From an uncultured Methylophaga sp. (lineage in GTDB: Bacteria > Pseudomonadota > Gammaproteobacteria > Nitrosococcales > Methylophagaceae), in contig CANRLD010000136.1 in NCBI GenBank assembly GCA_947631375.1, positions 1-5,068 on the forward strand: DNA of 5,068 bases. The letters run 5' to 3'. Below the pieces are notes generated by a model. That model did no database searches. It had not been told where the DNA came from and saw nothing but the letters and a program-made list of their open reading frames with translations. Every line of letters starts with the position of its first letter. Position 1 is the first letter of the stretch. The translations under genes were made by a program, and so were the position numbers. Below are positions 4,679 through 5,068 of the stretch, one piece after another.

Positions 4679-5068
4679 ATGACACAAGCACGGGTGATAG
4701 TTCCTTTATTTGAGGATCTTGCCAAGGAAGAACATCTGCATCAAACGGCATGCCAGACTTGTGCTTTATCCCGTTTATGTCTCCCGCTGGGATTGCATCG
4801 TGATGATTTATCAAAGCTGGATCAAGTCATTAAACGCAGTGGAAGTTACAAGCGACATCAGATTTTATTTGAACCGGCGACGGTGTTTAAATCTATTTTT
4901 GTTGTTCGCTCCGGCTCGTTTAAAACCACTATTTACACTGCTGATGGCCGCGAACAGGTAACAAGTTTTTACTTTCCCGGTGAATTTATCGGCATGGATG
5001 CTATTTACCAGCAGCAATTCACTTCAACTGCTCGTTCTCTCGAAACCAGCAGTGTCTGTGAGTTACCT
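4679..5068 (+). CDS. fnr: FNR-type oxygen-sensing transcription regulator, N-terminal part (cut by window edge)
   Basis: The first 130 codons are open to the end of the window. FNR proteins carry an oxygen-labile [4Fe-4S] cluster and as dimers control anaerobic genes. The cysteine pattern ACQTCALSRLCLPLGL (24-39) gives Cys25, Cys28 and Cys34 with the C-x2-C-x5-C spacing of E. coli Cys20, Cys23 and Cys29, and LETSSVCELP supplies Cys127 for Cys122. The cyclic-nucleotide-like beta-roll is visible in ILFEPATVFKSIFVVRSGSFK (62-82) and FYFPGEFIGMDAI (97-109). The dimer helix and DNA-binding domain lie beyond the window. The ATG at 4679 has GGGA 6 bases upstream; upstream ATGs at 4645 and 4648 are out of frame. 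Ala29 replaces the serine of E. coli FNR after the second cluster cysteine. It reads away from hisB. The name could be anr or another FNR-branch name. Confidence 0.93.
   Translation, partial: MTQARVIVPLFEDLAKEEHLHQTACQTCALSRLCLPLGLHRDDLSKLDQVIKRSGSYKRHQILFEPATVFKSIFVVRSGSFKTTIYTADGREQVTSFYFPGEFIGMDAIYQQQFTSTARSLETSSVCELP

Noticed and set aside
4623..4814. Minus-strand open frame with two adjacent histidine codons, a possible his leader peptide
   Set aside because: It is antisense to the fnr-like gene, has only a His-His pair, and no attenuator or terminator hairpin follows before hisB.
1..5068. Mobile element, CRISPR array, tRNA, defence or secondary-metabolite system
   Set aside because: Every part is covered by intact housekeeping genes or short gaps; no repeat arrays, transposase motifs or tRNA-like folds were seen on either strand.

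Overview
The window is a compact stretch of proteobacterial housekeeping genes. Ten genes on the minus strand read hisB-hisH-hisA-hisF-hisI-hisE-hinT-tatA-tatB-tatC, and one gene on the plus strand, an FNR-type regulator, diverges from hisB. Moderate base composition, separate hisI and hisE, a monofunctional hisB, a HIT protein between the his and tat genes, and a four-cysteine FNR all suggest a gammaproteobacterium, or less likely a betaproteobacterium, outside the enteric group. This placement rests on gene order and protein motifs read by eye; no database search was possible.

Layout from right to left along the minus strand. At 4679-5068 (plus strand) is the first 130 codons of an fnr-like oxygen sensor, cut by the window edge. 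Positions 4579-4678 form a 100-base divergent promoter region with a perfect 6-bp inverted repeat around a candidate hisB -10 box. HisB (4578-3985) is followed by a 47-base gap with a candidate internal promoter and a 15-base palindrome. HisH, hisA, hisF, hisI and hisE (3937-1050) follow, packed with 24-base, 1-base and 4-base-overlap junctions. The HIT gene (1053-715) overlaps hisE by 4 bases. TatA, tatB and the start of tatC (704-1) complete the run, and tatC is cut at the left edge.

The his genes cover the middle of histidine biosynthesis: PR-ATP to PR-AMP (HisE), ring opening (HisI), isomerisation (HisA), the glutamine-dependent cyclase that releases AICAR and IGP (HisH/HisF), and IGP dehydration (HisB). 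HisG, hisD, hisC and a histidinol-phosphatase must lie elsewhere. The tat genes encode the twin-arginine translocase for folded proteins. The link between his, hinT and tat looks like a conserved co-transcription arrangement, not one pathway.

I see no mobile element, CRISPR array, RNA gene, pseudogene or convincing intrinsic terminator. All complete genes have normal length and intact catalytic motifs. I found no evidence of an undescribed biological system. The most interesting points are two operator-like palindromes overlapping candidate promoters, and the placement of an FNR-type sensor divergent from a his-tat gene run.
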